Source: Fragilaria crotonensis (Eukaryota > Bacillariophyta > Fragilariophyceae > Fragilariales > Fragilariaceae). Taken from it: a stretch of 47,998 nt of DNA. The notes under the pieces were generated by a model. The model was not told the DNA's origin, ran no database searches, and saw only the letters and a list, made by a program, of their open reading frames with translations. The stretch lies in NCBI GenBank assembly GCA_022925895.1, contig JAKSYS010000495.1:1-47998 (forward strand). Reading direction: 5' to 3'. Both the position numbers and the translations under genes were made by a program. Below are positions 23,590 through 35,600 of this stretch, one piece after another. Within the stretch, counting starts at the first letter, position 1. The number at the start of each line of letters is the position of its first letter.

Positions 23590-25870
23590 AACATGGTGCC
23601 CTTAGTAGCGTTCGTCAGGCTGCTTCAGGTGGTGTCGCTGCTTTTCCTTTCTAGCCCGGCGCGGGCATCATCCTCGCTCCTTTCCCAACCATTCACATCA
23701 TCCTTCCATAACCTTGCGCACGCTCCGTGCGTCTCTCTCTCGCGATGGTAAACAGGGATGTGGTACCTCGTCTCGCGAGACCCAAACAGGTGTTCTGCAA
23801 CTTTATCAAGGAGAGGGAAGTCTCGGGACTAACAAAATGGACGCCCCCTACGTGGCGTTGGTTCCTGAAGAGCTCCTAAGCAGGGACGCGATAGAAGATA
23901 TTCTGTCAAGCAACAAAAAGGAATTGCTCCAAGGCATTCTCGTCACTAACTCATCGAATGTGTCTGAGTTCTACAGTCCAGCACCTCGTTGTCCCAATGG
24001 GAAGAGAACGCCTTCGCAGTACCTCAATTATGGAAATTCCGCCTACGGTTGGAATCATTACGGTGATTCCCTCCTGCAACTCAATTTCAAGGGTGTTCCT
24101 CTCGCGTTGGTGCTGGATCGTGAGGTGTCAGACACGTTGGTCGCAGAATCCGGGAAGGATGTTGTAGCGGAGTTCAACTACTACATGGGGCCTATCAATG
24201 ATATCACCTCCCTCGGATGCTTGTCTTGGAAAGATGCTTCTGACAACCAATGGAGTCCCAAATGTTTGCCTCTGGGTGGGCAATCGGTGTGGAGTTACGT
24301 ACATGAGAATGCAGATACCAACAATCGGAAACTCCAGGATTCCAGCGCCAGTGGGGGTGTATTCTTCTTGACCGCCAGCATGGATGCCACATCTCTATTT
24401 CACGATGCGACGCCTGCGGCCAACGAAGCCGCCAGCAATATCCTGACCATTCTTATGGCCTCGAAGCTCCTTGGACAAGCGAAATTTACTCAAATCAACA
24501 AGATAGTCGTCGCCCTATTTCAAGGGGAATCTTACGGTTTCCTTGGCAGTCGGCGATTCCTGAAAGACATTACCTCATTCACCTGCAACTCCAACCCTGT
24601 GCCGGCTGTTGCCAAGAATCAGACCGCGGAACAAGCTTGTTTGGATCCACTTCGTCCGAGTTTAGAGTTTACCAAAGTTCTAGGAAGCTCTGGAACCATA
24701 ACTGGCATGCTGTCAGTCGATCAAGTTGGTGTCTTGACCAAGAGTCAAAATCTTTATGTACAATCTGACGGCTCCAACTTTGGAGGCTTTCTGAGTGCTG
24801 TCTTGCAAGGAGTTGCTGCCAATGGATACACAATAAGTCAAGTTGCAGTAGACGCTGACGATGACCATTTCAACGGAAACGATGTCACGATTCCGCCCAC
24901 TCCTTTGACAACACTCCTCTCCTTGACGAGCGGAGCAAAAGGTGGCGCCGTCTTGACAGGTTATTCTGAGACTTTTGCAGGAGAGTATGGATCCCACCGA
25001 GATTCGGTATGGTATCAAGATATTGACCTCGACGCCATTGCGACGGCAGCTACAGTTTTAGCGAGAGCGGCGGTTGCTGCAGCATCGGATGACGGAAGTT
25101 TGGATTCGGATGTGGCCACCGAGTACGCTCTTCAAGTTATTCCAGATGCACTTTCAGCTCAAGATGCGGATTTGTTGGCACTAGCTGAGTGCCTTTATAA
25201 GGACGGCAACTGTCCACTCCTGCTACAATACGCAGATGTCGAAGCCGCAACAGAAACGGGCAAGACTGGGCTCCACATTGTTGTAGGCACTCCGTTGGGA
25301 ACCCCCCCAAACTATTATACATCTGTTTTCGGTGGCGGTCAAGGGCAGCCCTTCGTGTCTGTTAACAAGAATATTTACGGATCCTACGTCGGCGACGAGT
25401 ACGGCCAACACGACTCTGATGCATTCGCGGTCCAGGCGTCATTGCTGGAACACGCCGTTCGAGGCCTCCTAAATGACTACTTGGGACGGCCTGCCTCCGC
25501 AAGCCTGAAATCTTGCAAGAAAACATCTGATTGCGGCAAGGTCGACTACTGTCCTAATCAGGAGGCTATCTGCACTGGTGGCCATAACTGCGTCTGCCGT
25601 CAAGCGAATTTGCATTTGGCCCTTGATGAAGCGCTCACGGCTGCACCCGGCAATTACACTAGTCACTTTTTGATATCTTCCAGCGATGAAGGCGTCAGTG
25701 CTCTTTATACGGAACCCTTTTGGGATGGTGGGGTGGGCATAAAGGTTTATCGAAACTCGAATACAACGGGATCGGTCGCCGCCATGGTGGTTGGTTCTTT
25801 AGTTGTTGTGGTGTCCGTGGTTGCCACGTTGCTCGTGAAGCGAACATTGGTAAAGGAAAAGCTGTATTAG
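23590..25870 (+). CDS. Nicastrin, gamma-secretase subunit; one apparent -2 frameshift
   Basis: Type I membrane protein that forms the large luminal domain of gamma-secretase and gates substrate access to presenilin. The ATG at 23590 opens a signal peptide (LVAFVRLLQVVSLLFLSSPARASS). After CVSLS the frame breaks at a (CT)n run near 23735-23745; one more CT unit would join it to RDGKQGCGTSSRETQTGVL. Family landmarks follow: PYVALVPEELL, then the peptidase-like core with SMDATSLFHDATPAANEAASN, VVALFQGESYGFLGSRRFL (DYIGS-region equivalent) and DQVGVL. Several N-glycosylation sequons (NSSN, NQT, NYT, NTT) fit a luminal domain. A single C-terminal membrane helix (VAAMVVGSLVVVVSVVATLLV) is followed by a short basic tail. 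About 760 aa, a normal size. Partners (presenilin, Aph-1, Pen-2) are not in the window. It diverges from the nucleoporin gene. Confidence 0.9.
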
Positions 25871-26024
25871 ATGTACGAGCACCATTGCATTGAATGAGAA
25901 ATCCCCCTTCAACTACGTCTAGTATCGGCTTCTAAAAACGAAAGCAAATGCTAAGTCTTCCTACAACTCTAAACGATTTTCTAGCGTAGTGAAGTTGGCA
26001 CGTGGCTTGTATAAAGCTGTTTTA

Positions 26025-28058
26025 TTAAGCATCTTGAGCGTTGGCCTTGCTTCTCCTTGGTTTGGTCACCTTGGCGTTCAGTTTCTTCTTGTTCTTATCC
26101 TGCCTTGATGGCGGAATCGAAACATGGTCGCTTCGAGGCTTCTTCTTCGTTGGTACCAGTTCAAGATCTTTAGATTTCGTAACTTCCTTTCTTTTTGAGA
26201 TTCCCTTACTGTCGTCCGGCGCTTGCTCCTTTTTCTTGGGGGTGTCAATTTCTTCCTCGTCACCATCACCCTCTTCGTTTACCTCAGGTTGTTCAATTGT
26301 GTCTTCAGGTTTTCTGTCACTCAGCTTCTGAATCTTGGCGACAAAAAAGCCGTCCATGTTATGAACATGGGGGTAGAATCTTCTTGTCAGTACAAGACTT
26401 GGATGAAATCGCTTCTGTTGATAGCGAACAAAGCCAGGCTTTCCAAAGTCCAGGCCTGCGGGAATGAGTTTGATGTCCCTCTTTTGAAGCGCGTAGTTCA
26501 CCACTTCTTCGTTTTCGTAAACACTGACACTGCAAGTGGAGTAAACCATGACCCCGCCAGACTTTTTGCTCTTGTGATTTAGGGCGTCAATGGCAGCCAA
26601 GAGGAGCTCCTTTTGCAAGTGAGCGCACTTTTGGACATCGAGAATGGTTCGCTGCACCTTGACACTGGGGTCACGACTGATGACTCCGAGTCCAGAACAT
26701 GGAGCATCCAAGAGAATTCTGTCAAACGAGTTTGGAAACTTGATGCCCAGCTTGCGACCGTCATGAATACAGGTGATCACATTCTTGACACCCAAACGAT
26801 GCATGTTCGCCACGGTTGCCTTTTGGCGCTCTGCCTTGAGATCATTTGCCATAATGACTCCTTTGTTGCGCATAAGCTGGGCAATGTAGGAAGTTTTGCC
26901 TCCAGGAGCAGCAGACATGTCCATGACTTTTTCGTTGGGCTGCGGAGCGAGAGCCAATACGGGGCACATACTAGCAGCGCTCTGCAACATGTAGTGACCA
27001 GACAAATATTCGGGAGTCGCACCGATTGGAACGGGCGACTCAACAATCTTGAGGCCCACTTTGGACCAACTGGCGAGCGGATCCAATGACACTCCTCGCT
27101 TCATCAGGGCAGAAGCAAGATCCTTGCGTCGAGCCTTGAGCGTATTGGTACGCACAACCAAAGGTCTAGGGCGATCGGATGCGTCCACGAACTCGAGCGT
27201 TTCGGATGGGCCAAACATGGACATGAAGTATTCCATCAGCTCTGGCAAGTATCCATACAACTCTGACATGTCTACCACAAACTGGTCAGTATACTCACTT
27301 CGGGCACGACCGGGCTCACGACGAATTTTGAAGTCAGCCAGCACTTCGAGAATTGATTCGATACGCGATCGAATTTCTGAGGGAGGAACAACTCTGTTAT
27401 GCTCAGACTCAAGTTCTTCTGCTGTGGGAAGGTGAAAGATGGCGGTTTCTTGTGCAATGGTGCGACGCATTTCTTCGTCTGCCTCTTCTTGTTCAATTTT
27501 CATTTCCTCATCTACTAATCTCGATTGACGCTCAACTTCGAGCTCCTCTTCATCCATCTCGTCAACTTCAATCTCATCTTCATTTCCTTCCTCGTCATCT
27601 TCGTCGGAATCCATTAGTTGCGATTTCTTGGGTTTCAACCACCTTACGTTGTCATCTGAAAAGAAAGGCTGATTTATCGGCTGCTCCTTGGGGTCATCCT
27701 CTTCATCATCATCATCATCATTATCATCACCATTATCATCACCAATGTCATCACCATTGTCATCATCATTGTCATCATCATTGTCATCATCATTATCATC
27801 TACGAGACTTTCTTCGTCATCCATGGAATCGCTATCGGAATTGTCGTCGTTTTCTTCCTCCTCCTCAGGTTGAGGCTCCTCCTTCTTCTTGTGCACAACC
27901 TTCTTCGTAGGTTCGCGGCCTCGTGAGCCCGACTTTTTTGGAGGCTGACTCTTGGCAGCTTTGCGGCTGTCCACCTTCTTTGGGGGTTGGTTCTTGACAG
28001 CTTTGCGGCTATCTGCCTTCTTTGCAGGCTGCTTCTGGGACGGTGTACGGCGCCCCAT
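26025..28058 (-). CDS. NOP2: NOP2/NSUN1-like 25S/28S rRNA cytosine-5 methyltransferase
   Basis: Nucleolar SAM-dependent enzyme that makes m5C in large-subunit rRNA and is needed for 60S assembly. The 677-aa frame is intact. I start at the ATG at 28058 (MGRRTPSQ). The N-terminal third is a Lys-rich tail (three KxADSRKA-type repeats), then a long acidic stretch with DNDDDNDDDN repeats (about residues 85-125), typical of nucleolar proteins. The catalytic domain carries the SAM motif AAPGGKTSYIAQL (about 383-395), DAPCSGLG (Cys about 454, motif IV) and YSTCSVS (nucleophilic Cys about 509, motif VI): the two-cysteine arrangement of RNA m5C methyltransferases. The basic C-terminal tail fits RNA or nucleolar targeting. 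It converges on nicastrin with about 150 bp between stops. Confidence 0.93.
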   Translation of the reverse strand: MGRRTPSQKQPAKKADSRKAVKNQPPKKVDSRKAAKSQPPKKSGSRGREPTKKVVHKKKEEPQPEEEEENDDNSDSDSMDDEESLVDDNDDDNDDDNDDDNGDDIGDDNGDDNDDDDDEEDDPKEQPINQPFFSDDNVRWLKPKKSQLMDSDEDDEEGNEDEIEVDEMDEEELEVERQSRLVDEEMKIEQEEADEEMRRTIAQETAIFHLPTAEELESEHNRVVPPSEIRSRIESILEVLADFKIRREPGRARSEYTDQFVVDMSELYGYLPELMEYFMSMFGPSETLEFVDASDRPRPLVVRTNTLKARRKDLASALMKRGVSLDPLASWSKVGLKIVESPVPIGATPEYLSGHYMLQSAASMCPVLALAPQPNEKVMDMSAAPGGKTSYIAQLMRNKGVIMANDLKAERQKATVANMHRLGVKNVITCIHDGRKLGIKFPNSFDRILLDAPCSGLGVISRDPSVKVQRTILDVQKCAHLQKELLLAAIDALNHKSKKSGGVMVYSTCSVSVYENEEVVNYALQKRDIKLIPAGLDFGKPGFVRYQQKRFHPSLVLTRRFYPHVHNMDGFFVAKIQKLSDRKPEDTIEQPEVNEEGDGDEEEIDTPKKKEQAPDDSKGISKRKEVTKSKDLELVPTKKKPRSDHVSIPPSRQDKNKKKLNAKVTKPRRSKANAQDA
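27700..27815. repeat. Trinucleotide-rich microsatellite coding the NOP2 acidic tract
   Basis: On the plus strand this is a run of CATCAT and TCATCATTG/TTATCATCA units. Read on the minus strand it encodes Asp/Asn repeats. Slippage here would change acidic-tail length without breaking the frame. Confidence 0.85.
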
Positions 28059-28459
28059 GGTGATGACAACGTTGGTTCGAAACAATGGGGCCTGAAGGTT
28101 TCAAATTTTAATTGCTGGCTCACGTAGCAAGGCGCATAACCTGTACAGGACCACCATTCATCAGACATCAGACTGCAGACCCTACTGGTACAAGAGTACA
28201 AGAGTACAGTACTACTAGTAGTACTTGTACCTGGTATGATATTCGTATACTGGATGCACTTGTTGGTTGGTGTAAAAGTGCTTGTACCACTGTTGTGAGT
28301 CGCACAGTACATGTACGCCTAGAGTATGTACTAACTCGTCTGCCACCAGTACTGTAGTACGGCGGACTGCAATGACGGGTACTGGATACTGGATACTACT
28401 ACTGCTAGCAGCATATGTTCATGTATCTGTTCGTATTACGCATATGCTACTACTACTAC
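28059..28459. promoter_or_regulatory. Upstream flank of NOP2, GTAC/AGTACT-rich
   Basis: A 400-bp non-coding stretch between the NOP2 start and the first Crypton-like element. It is dominated by short words such as GTAC, AGTACTACTAGTAGTACT and TACTGGATACTGGATACT. It presumably contains the NOP2 promoter. No gene. Confidence 0.5.
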
Positions 28460-29497
28460 ATAACCCGGTGAAATATAAGAGATATAGACCTTTTACGAGC
28501 TCGGAGGTCACATTGTATAAGAAAATCTTATATTTTCAAGTAGTCCGAGAAGTACTCCGCGCGCCTTCTAGTGGTGATTCTGCGCACAATTCTTCAGTCA
28601 CACCAGTCATGAGAGGTATTCTTGGAAAAGTATAAGACTTCGAGCTTTTTGTCTTATACTTTCCCAGTGGGAGTAGGTACTTGTACTCGTGAACTCGTGA
28701 CAGCAATCGGTGCACACTACGACGCGTCGACGTATTTGGTACTGTAGTACTTAACTACCGGTGCAACTTGGAGATTGGGGCACAGTACCAGAACTGAACT
28801 GAAATTGACGGCAGTTTGTTGCAGTACTGCAGTATCTACTACTGTAGTAGTTCCAGCCCTAATTCCTACGGCATGTTGGGAATACGACCTTCATTCGCAA
28901 CTTTTACTACAACAAACAATACCAGGATGATGCGTAGATGCTTTATTCACTTGTGACTTCTGACGGTGAATGTTATTGTGACGCTGCGACTGCATACAAT
29001 GTGAAGTCAAACATCTTCGCCATCATGATGCTTCATCATACTGGAGTATCCATTATCATATTCCCTCTGAAAGGTCAGTGATTTCAATGTGCCTTGTACA
29101 TCATGTGCTTGTCGCTAACTTGTGTTCCCAACATCAAAAAATGACACAGTACTAGTATGACATGTTTGATCAAATCCAAATGCACTCGAAGCTTGTCGCC
29201 TGCTAAGAAGAAATTCTTGTCTGCAAAAGGCACACACCGGACCCAGTGAAAAGTACTACTTGGGAGTGTGCATGAAGGGTGAGGAGGGCATACCTCCTGT
29301 CTGTTTGTTCTTGGGGTGGTGATTTTGTGATGTCGGAAAAATTCAACATTCTCGCCAAAGGTAGACATCATCTTTTGCGCAACGTTACCGTTGCAAGTAG
29401 AAAGGGGACAAACCGAGACATCGTTATAAATCATTTTTGACATTCTTTCTTGGAGCTTCTGTTAAGGCCTTGTCTTGGATCCTGTTCTCGGTAAGTA

Positions 29498-29833
29498 CTA
29501 CGCACATGTGAGGCCAAGTTGATCAGCGACAATTTCTAAATCAAGTCTAAATTCACAGCAACGTTGCCAATTCCAGATGTTGCATCCTGTATCCACCATT
29601 CCACAATGATTTTTGAGAGCTGATGGCACACCTGTTGTGGCAACATGCCGAATGCTTCTACTAGTAAATACTCCGGGTATTTCAGCATCACTAGTTGCAA
29701 AATGCTGGTGAGGACAAATATTCCCGATGTCATTCAAAAGGCGCACTCGACAGTGTATAGTACTCAGAGTACTACTAGTAAGGAATTGATTCAGGCCTGT
29801 GAAGCATCGATTCCTGAAAATCAGAGTGTCCAA
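29498..29833 (-). other. Conserved open frame in the left third of Crypton-like unit 1, unidentified
   Basis: A 111-codon minus-strand frame, kept open in the second unit (33686-34024, 112 codons) with similar but not identical sequence. A second overlapping frame (29536-29733 and 33724-33921) is also open in both, so I cannot tell which is translated, if either. No domain is recognised. It may be part of an accessory gene or 3' exon of the element. Confidence 0.35.
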
Positions 29834-29863
29834 CGTGGCTGGTTTGTCATGTGTAGATGTGTA

Positions 29864-32396
29864 CTAGTGGAGGTTTTGCATTACTTCCTGTTCAACAGTG
29901 AATTCCTTACCGAGGACCATGGATCTGTGTTCATGGTTATTGTGTTGTATGACTGCAGCATGACGCTTTTCGGGTCGTGTAATCGGAGTTCGTTTTCTCT
30001 TTGCTCTTTGTGTTCTGGGTTGGTTGAATCGTGTCGCTTGTGGAAGATTGTCCTTGTCAACTTGCTTTCCATGCTTGATGATCTCCGATGCCCTTGCATG
30101 TTTTGACCAAGTGGATATTTTCCATGTCTGTGGCTTCACTTTTGGACCTTTGTCGAACACATAGCTTACTCGCTTTGTCTTCAGATACTCAAATGCCACA
30201 CTATAAAGCTCCAAAAATTGGGTGGCAGTGATAGTACTTGGATTCCTTGGAATATCGAGCCCTGGAGTTTGACACATCATCTGCAGTATTGGCTCCCAAT
30301 GAAGGTGGAATACTGCTCTCACGGATTTTGGAAGCATTTTTGGGTCGAGCAGTCGGAATGGCCTTATTGGAGCAGCTTTTGACACAGAATCCTTTGTCTC
30401 GATTTCATAGCCAGGCATACCCTTCAACCACAGACAAAAAGCACCTCTCAAATCAACCTGGGTTGGGAACTCAAAAGGTTTTGGTACCTGCCAAAAGTGA
30501 CCATTGTGAGAATACACTCGATAAATGGCACCACCGCCATGATTGCTTATTTGCTCTTCTTCCCCTGCAAAGTCAACTCCTCCATCAGTGTTGTTGCCGA
30601 TTGAAATGTCATCACCTGATGTGTTGTTGGTCTGTCCATATCTCAACAAATGGGTGCGGATGCTATCAATTTTTGAATGCAACTTTGACATACGACAATC
30701 TAGCAGGTGTTCCATGTGCTTGCGGAAGTCATCAAGTATAAAATTCATTCGATCAGCTGTCATTTGGCCATTTGCAGACATTTTTGCCTCGTATGCTTCT
30801 GCCACAGACTCTTTGACCTGCATTGTTATATCTCGAACTTCTTCCAAAACTGTAGTACATATCTCCAACACCTTTTCACCATCACCGCACTTTGGATATG
30901 AGGTGGAATTCCTGTTGCAGTTTTCATTGACTCAGTTGGCTCTGTCGTGACAAGAGCCTTTAAATTAAGCAGCAAATCCTTGTCGTGGAGCAGTGGGATG
31001 AGGCCAAATGGATGCGGAACCTTCCGTATCCAATCATACAGAAATTCAGAGTGATGAATGACAGCAGGAAGGAGTCGAAGAAGTAATCCAGTGGGATTGA
31101 TTGAATTTCCTGACCAGCGTTGAAGGATTGGCCCATACATAAGGTGCATTGCCTCATTAATTTGTGCATTTCCCATTGGATCGATAGGAATGAAATGAGG
31201 CGGAAGGGATGCAAAGTTTTCATTAAGGGATCCAAGCCGGCCAAGATACGCCCAAGGTAAGTGTCGGCAGGTTCTGCTAAGTACAAATACAAATCAAATA
31301 CTCGACCAAGCGACCACTCACCACGCCCAGCTGTTGCTGTAGCAGGTGGTGGACAGGTTGTACCTGACTGAGAATAAGTACCGGAGCCTTTGCGAATTGA
31401 ATGCGTGTTTGCATGTTTAGGTCGAATGTAGGCCGACAGCTCCGGTGTATTTGCATCGAGAATATCATTGAGCTGGGAGCAGAACCGCTGTGATGCTGCT
31501 CCCTCTAGAGTGTCTCGAGTCAAAAAGAGATATTCACTGTCCCCAAACCGTGCAGTGTCCAGAGCAAACCAAACCCCGAGTGCTAGGTACAGATCCAAAA
31601 TGGCATCAAATGGATTGGAGAATAAATGCTTGTCATGTGCACTATCCCCGGTTTGATCAGTCTTGTGTTTGTCATACCTCCCCACAATCGAATCCTCCTC
31701 AAGGCGAAAGTTATGCAGACCAAGTGTCCCAATACTGATTGAACGCGCCATAAATGACCACTGCAACAACCCAAAAGTCCAAACAAAAGGATTTTTCAAT
31801 TCAAGTGCCCAGGTCATCCACATACGGAAAAGAGAGAAGGAAACAGGGTCTGCCTCGCATTCATCAATCCTCCCATCCTTCTTTGCAGTTGCAGCTTCTT
31901 TTCGATACGACATCATCCACTTTTCCATCTCCGTGTAGTAAGATGTGGGGAGCTGCTCTTTTGAACATTCTGCCCCCCACAGAACTGCATCATTATATTT
32001 TCGGATTTGTTCAAAGCTGCTTGTATTCCCGTTGTCCTTTATCTTCTTTGTGGTTAGGAAGGCCTTAAATATTTGTACGTTCAAACCCTCATAGCGCAAA
32101 TCGTGCGTGTTTTTATGATGAAACCCACCCAGGTCGGCATCGCCAAGCTTCCTGATACCTCCTAGTTCACAGTACTGTGGATATGCCTTCTTCATAAATT
32201 CATAAATATGCTTGATTCGATTCCGATAATCCTTCTTTGTTTTAGCCTGTCGGTCATGTCCTTCCGTTTCAAGCATTCCCATGCTGTGGAGTGTTTTGAT
32301 CGGGATACTTTCCCCAATTATAGGGACAACATCATTGGTGTCACGCTGATGTGGGCGTATGCGCCCATGTGATTGAGATGATGAATGTCGTGGCAT
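29864..32396 (-). pseudogene. Crypton-like tyrosine recombinase, copy 1, frameshifted
   Basis: Starts at the ATG at 32396 (MPRHSSSQ). The N-terminal part has a SAM-like core-binding region (RNRIKHIYEFMKKAYPQY). The catalytic block holds MARSISIG (first Arg), KHKTDQTG (Lys), HSIRKG (H-x-x-R), RGEWSLG (Trp in the H/W position) and FDLYLYLAE, whose Tyr residues about ten beyond the Trp are candidate nucleophiles; DTYLGRILAGLDP follows. The downstream region contains a coiled-coil-like segment and a block HFWQVPKPFEFPTQVDLRGAFCLWLKG through RPFRLLDPK to TWKISTWSKHARASEI, possibly the C-terminal DNA-binding domain (GCR1_C-like in fungal Cryptons; inference). The frame breaks near 31200 and 30880. 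The C-terminal part is intact here where copy 2 is shifted. Confidence 0.7.
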
Positions 32397-32652
32397 GCTT
32401 GCGCTGATGGTCAGATAAGTTTTGTCACATGTGAAGTGCAACACAATTTTACCAATTTACGCACCTTGGGCTTGTGGTCGCATACAGTACCGTGTAGTAG
32501 GTGTCAGACATAAATTACTACTGGAGTACATAGCAGTACTGTTGGCTGGGACTAGTGGAGGCGTAGGACTCAAAAGGCCTGAGAAAAGCATGATGCTGGA
32601 CAGACCACAAAAACTGTATAAGCTTTCTTATACTTTTTGTCGAGGCTCCTAC

Positions 32653-35600
32653 ATAACCCGGTGAAATATAAGAGATATAGACCTTTTACGAGCTCGGAGG
32701 TCACATTGTATAAGAAAATCTTATATTTTCAAGTAGTCCGAGAAGTACTCCGCGCGCCTTCTAGTGGTGATTCTGCGCACAATTCTTCAGTCACACCAGT
32801 CATGAGAGGTATTCTTGGAAAAGTATAAGACTTCGAGCTTTTTGTCTTATACTTTCCCAGTGGGAGTAGTACTTGTACTCGTGAACTCGTGACAGCAATC
32901 GGTGCTCACTACGACGCGTCGACGTATGGAATACTGTAAGTGCCAACACACGGTGGCGATTGGGGCACAGTACCAGAACTGAACTGAAATTGACGGCAGT
33001 TTGTTGCAGTAATGCAGTATACGACTACTGTAGTAATTCCAGCCCTAATTCCTACGGCATGTTGGGAATACGACCTTCATCCGCAACTTACAACAACAAA
33101 CAATACCAGGATGTTGCGTAGATCGTTTATTCACGTGTTACTTCTGACAGTGAATTTATTGTGAAGCTGCGACTGCATACACTTTGAAGTCAAACATGTT
33201 TGCAATCATGATGCTTCATCATACTGGAGTATCCATGATCATATTCCCTCTGAAAGGTCAGTGACTTCAATGTGCCTTGTACCTCATTTGCTTGTCGCTA
33301 ACTTGTGTTCCCAACATCAAAAATGACACACTACTAGTATGACATGTTTGATCAAATCCAAATGCACTCGAAGCTTGTCGCCTGCTAAGAAGAAATTCTT
33401 GTCTGCTGCAAGGCACACCCCGGACCCAGTGAAAAGTACTTCTTGGGAGTGTGCATGAAGGGTGAGGAGGGCATCCCTCCTTGTCTGTTTGTTCTTGGGG
33501 TGGTGATTTTGTGTGATGTCGGAAAAAATTCAACATTCTCGCCAAAGGTAGACATCATCTTTTACCGCAACGTTACCGTTGCAAGTAGAAAGGGGGACAA
33601 AACGAGACATCGTTATAAATCATTTTGACATTCTTTCTTGGAGCTTCTGTTAAGGCCTTGTCTTGGATCCTGTTCTCGGTAAGTACTACGCACATTTGAG
33701 GCCAAGTTGATCAGCGACAATTTCTAAATCAAGTCTAAATTCACAGCAACGTTGCCAATTCCAGATGTTGCATCCTGTATCCACCATTCCACAATGATTT
33801 TTGAGAGCTGATGGCACACCTGTTGTGGCAACATGCCGAATGCTTCTACTAGTAAATACTCTGGGTATTTCTGTATCACTACTTGCAAATTGCTGGCGAG
33901 CACAAATATTCCAGATGTCATTCAAAAGGTGCACTAGACAGCAGTGTATAGTACTCAGAGTACTACTACTAAGGAATTGATGCAGGCCTATGAAGCATCG
34001 ATTCCTGAAAATCAGAGGGTCCAACGTGGTTTGTCATGTGTAGATGTGTAGTGGAGGTTTTGCATTACTTCCTGTTCAACAGTGAATTCTGACCGAGGAC
34101 CATGGATCTGTTCATGGTTATTGTGTTGTATGACTGCAGCATGACGCTTTTCGGTCGTGAAATCGGAGTTCGTTTTCTTTGCTCTTTGTGTTCTGGGTTG
34201 GTTGAATCGTGTCGCTTGTGGAAGATTGTCCTTGTCGACTTGCTTTCCATGCTTGATGATCTCCGATGCCCTTGCATGTTTTGACCAAGTGGATATTTTC
34301 CATGTCTGTGGCTTCACTTTTGGACCTTTGTCGAACACATAGCTTACTCGCTTTGTCTTCAGATACTCAAATGCCACACTATAAAGCTCCAAAATTGGGT
34401 GGCAGTGATAGTACTTGGATTCCTTGGAATATCGAGCCCTGGAGTTTGACACATCATCTGCAGTATTGGCTCCCAATGAAGGTGAATACTGCTCTAACGG
34501 ATTTTGGAAGCATTTTGGGTCGAGCAGTCGGAATGGCCTTATTGGAGCAGCTTTTGACACAGAATCCTTTGTCTCGATTTCATAGCCAGGCATACCCTTC
34601 AACCACAGACGAAAAGCACCTCTCAAATCAACCTGGGTTGGGAACTCGAAAGGTTTTGGTACCTGCCAAAAGTGACCATTGTGAGAATACACTCGATAAA
34701 TGGCACCACCGCCATGATTGCTTATTTGCTCTTCTTCCCCTGCAAAGTCAACTCCTCCATCAGTGTTGTTGCCGATTGAAATGTCATCACCTGATGTGTT
34801 GTTGGTCTGTCCATATCTCAACAAATGGGTGCGGATGCTATCAATTTTTGAATGCAACTTTGACATACGACAATCTAGCAGGTGTTCCATGTGCTTGCGG
34901 AAGTCATCAAGTATAAAATTCATTCGATCAGCTGTCATTTGGCCATTTGCGGACATTTTTGCCTCGTATGCTTCTGCCACAGACTCTTTGACCTGCATTG
35001 TTATATCTCGAACTTCTTCCAAAACTGTTGTACATATCTCCAGCACCTTTTTCACCATCACCGCACTTTGGATATGAGGTGGAATTCCTGTTGCAGTTTT
35101 CATTGACTCAGTTGGCTCTGTCGTGACAAGAGCCTTTAAATTAAGCAGCAAATCCTTATCATGGAGTAGTGGGATGAGGCCAAATGGATGCCCCGGAACC
35201 TTCCGTATCCAATCATACAGAAATTCAGAGTGATGAATGACAGCGGGAAGGAGTCGAAGAAGTAATCCAGTGGGATTGATTGAATTTCCTGACCAGCGTT
35301 GAAGGATTGGCCCATACATAGGTGCATTGCCTCATTAATTTGTGCATTTCCCATTGGATCGATAGGAATGAAATGAGGCGGAAGGGATGCAAAGTTTTCA
35401 TTAAGGGGATCCAAGCCGGCCAAGATACGCCCAAGGTAAGTGTCGGCAGGTTCTGCTAAGTACAAATACAAATCAAATACTCGACCAAGCGACCACTCAC
35501 CACGCCCAGCTGTTGCTGTAGCAGGTGGTGGACAGGTTGTACCTGACTGAGAATAAGTACCGGAGCCTTTGCGAATTGAATGCGTGTTTGCATGTTTAGG

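Larger units (their letters stand above)
28460..32652 (-). mobile_element. Crypton-like tyrosine-recombinase element, unit 1 of a tandem pair
   Basis: A 4,193-bp unit that is repeated immediately downstream. It starts ATAACCCGGTG after a TAC at 28457-28459 and ends GAGGCTCCTAC at 32652. There are no long terminal inverted repeats and no DDE transposase. The coding half (29864-32396, minus) encodes a tyrosine recombinase; the left third is non-coding or holds an unidentified conserved frame. Small inverted repeats of GTATAAG/CTTATAC lie at 28515-28533, about 28625-28660 and 32616-32633. Cryptons and related elements integrate by site-specific recombination at a short core, which fits the shared TAC at all three junctions. 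Confidence 0.75.

Noticed and set aside
29645-35106. Plus-strand open frames in the Crypton-like units (for example 30238-30741, 34266-34916)
   Set aside because: They are antisense to the recombinase gene, and their translations have no domain signature.
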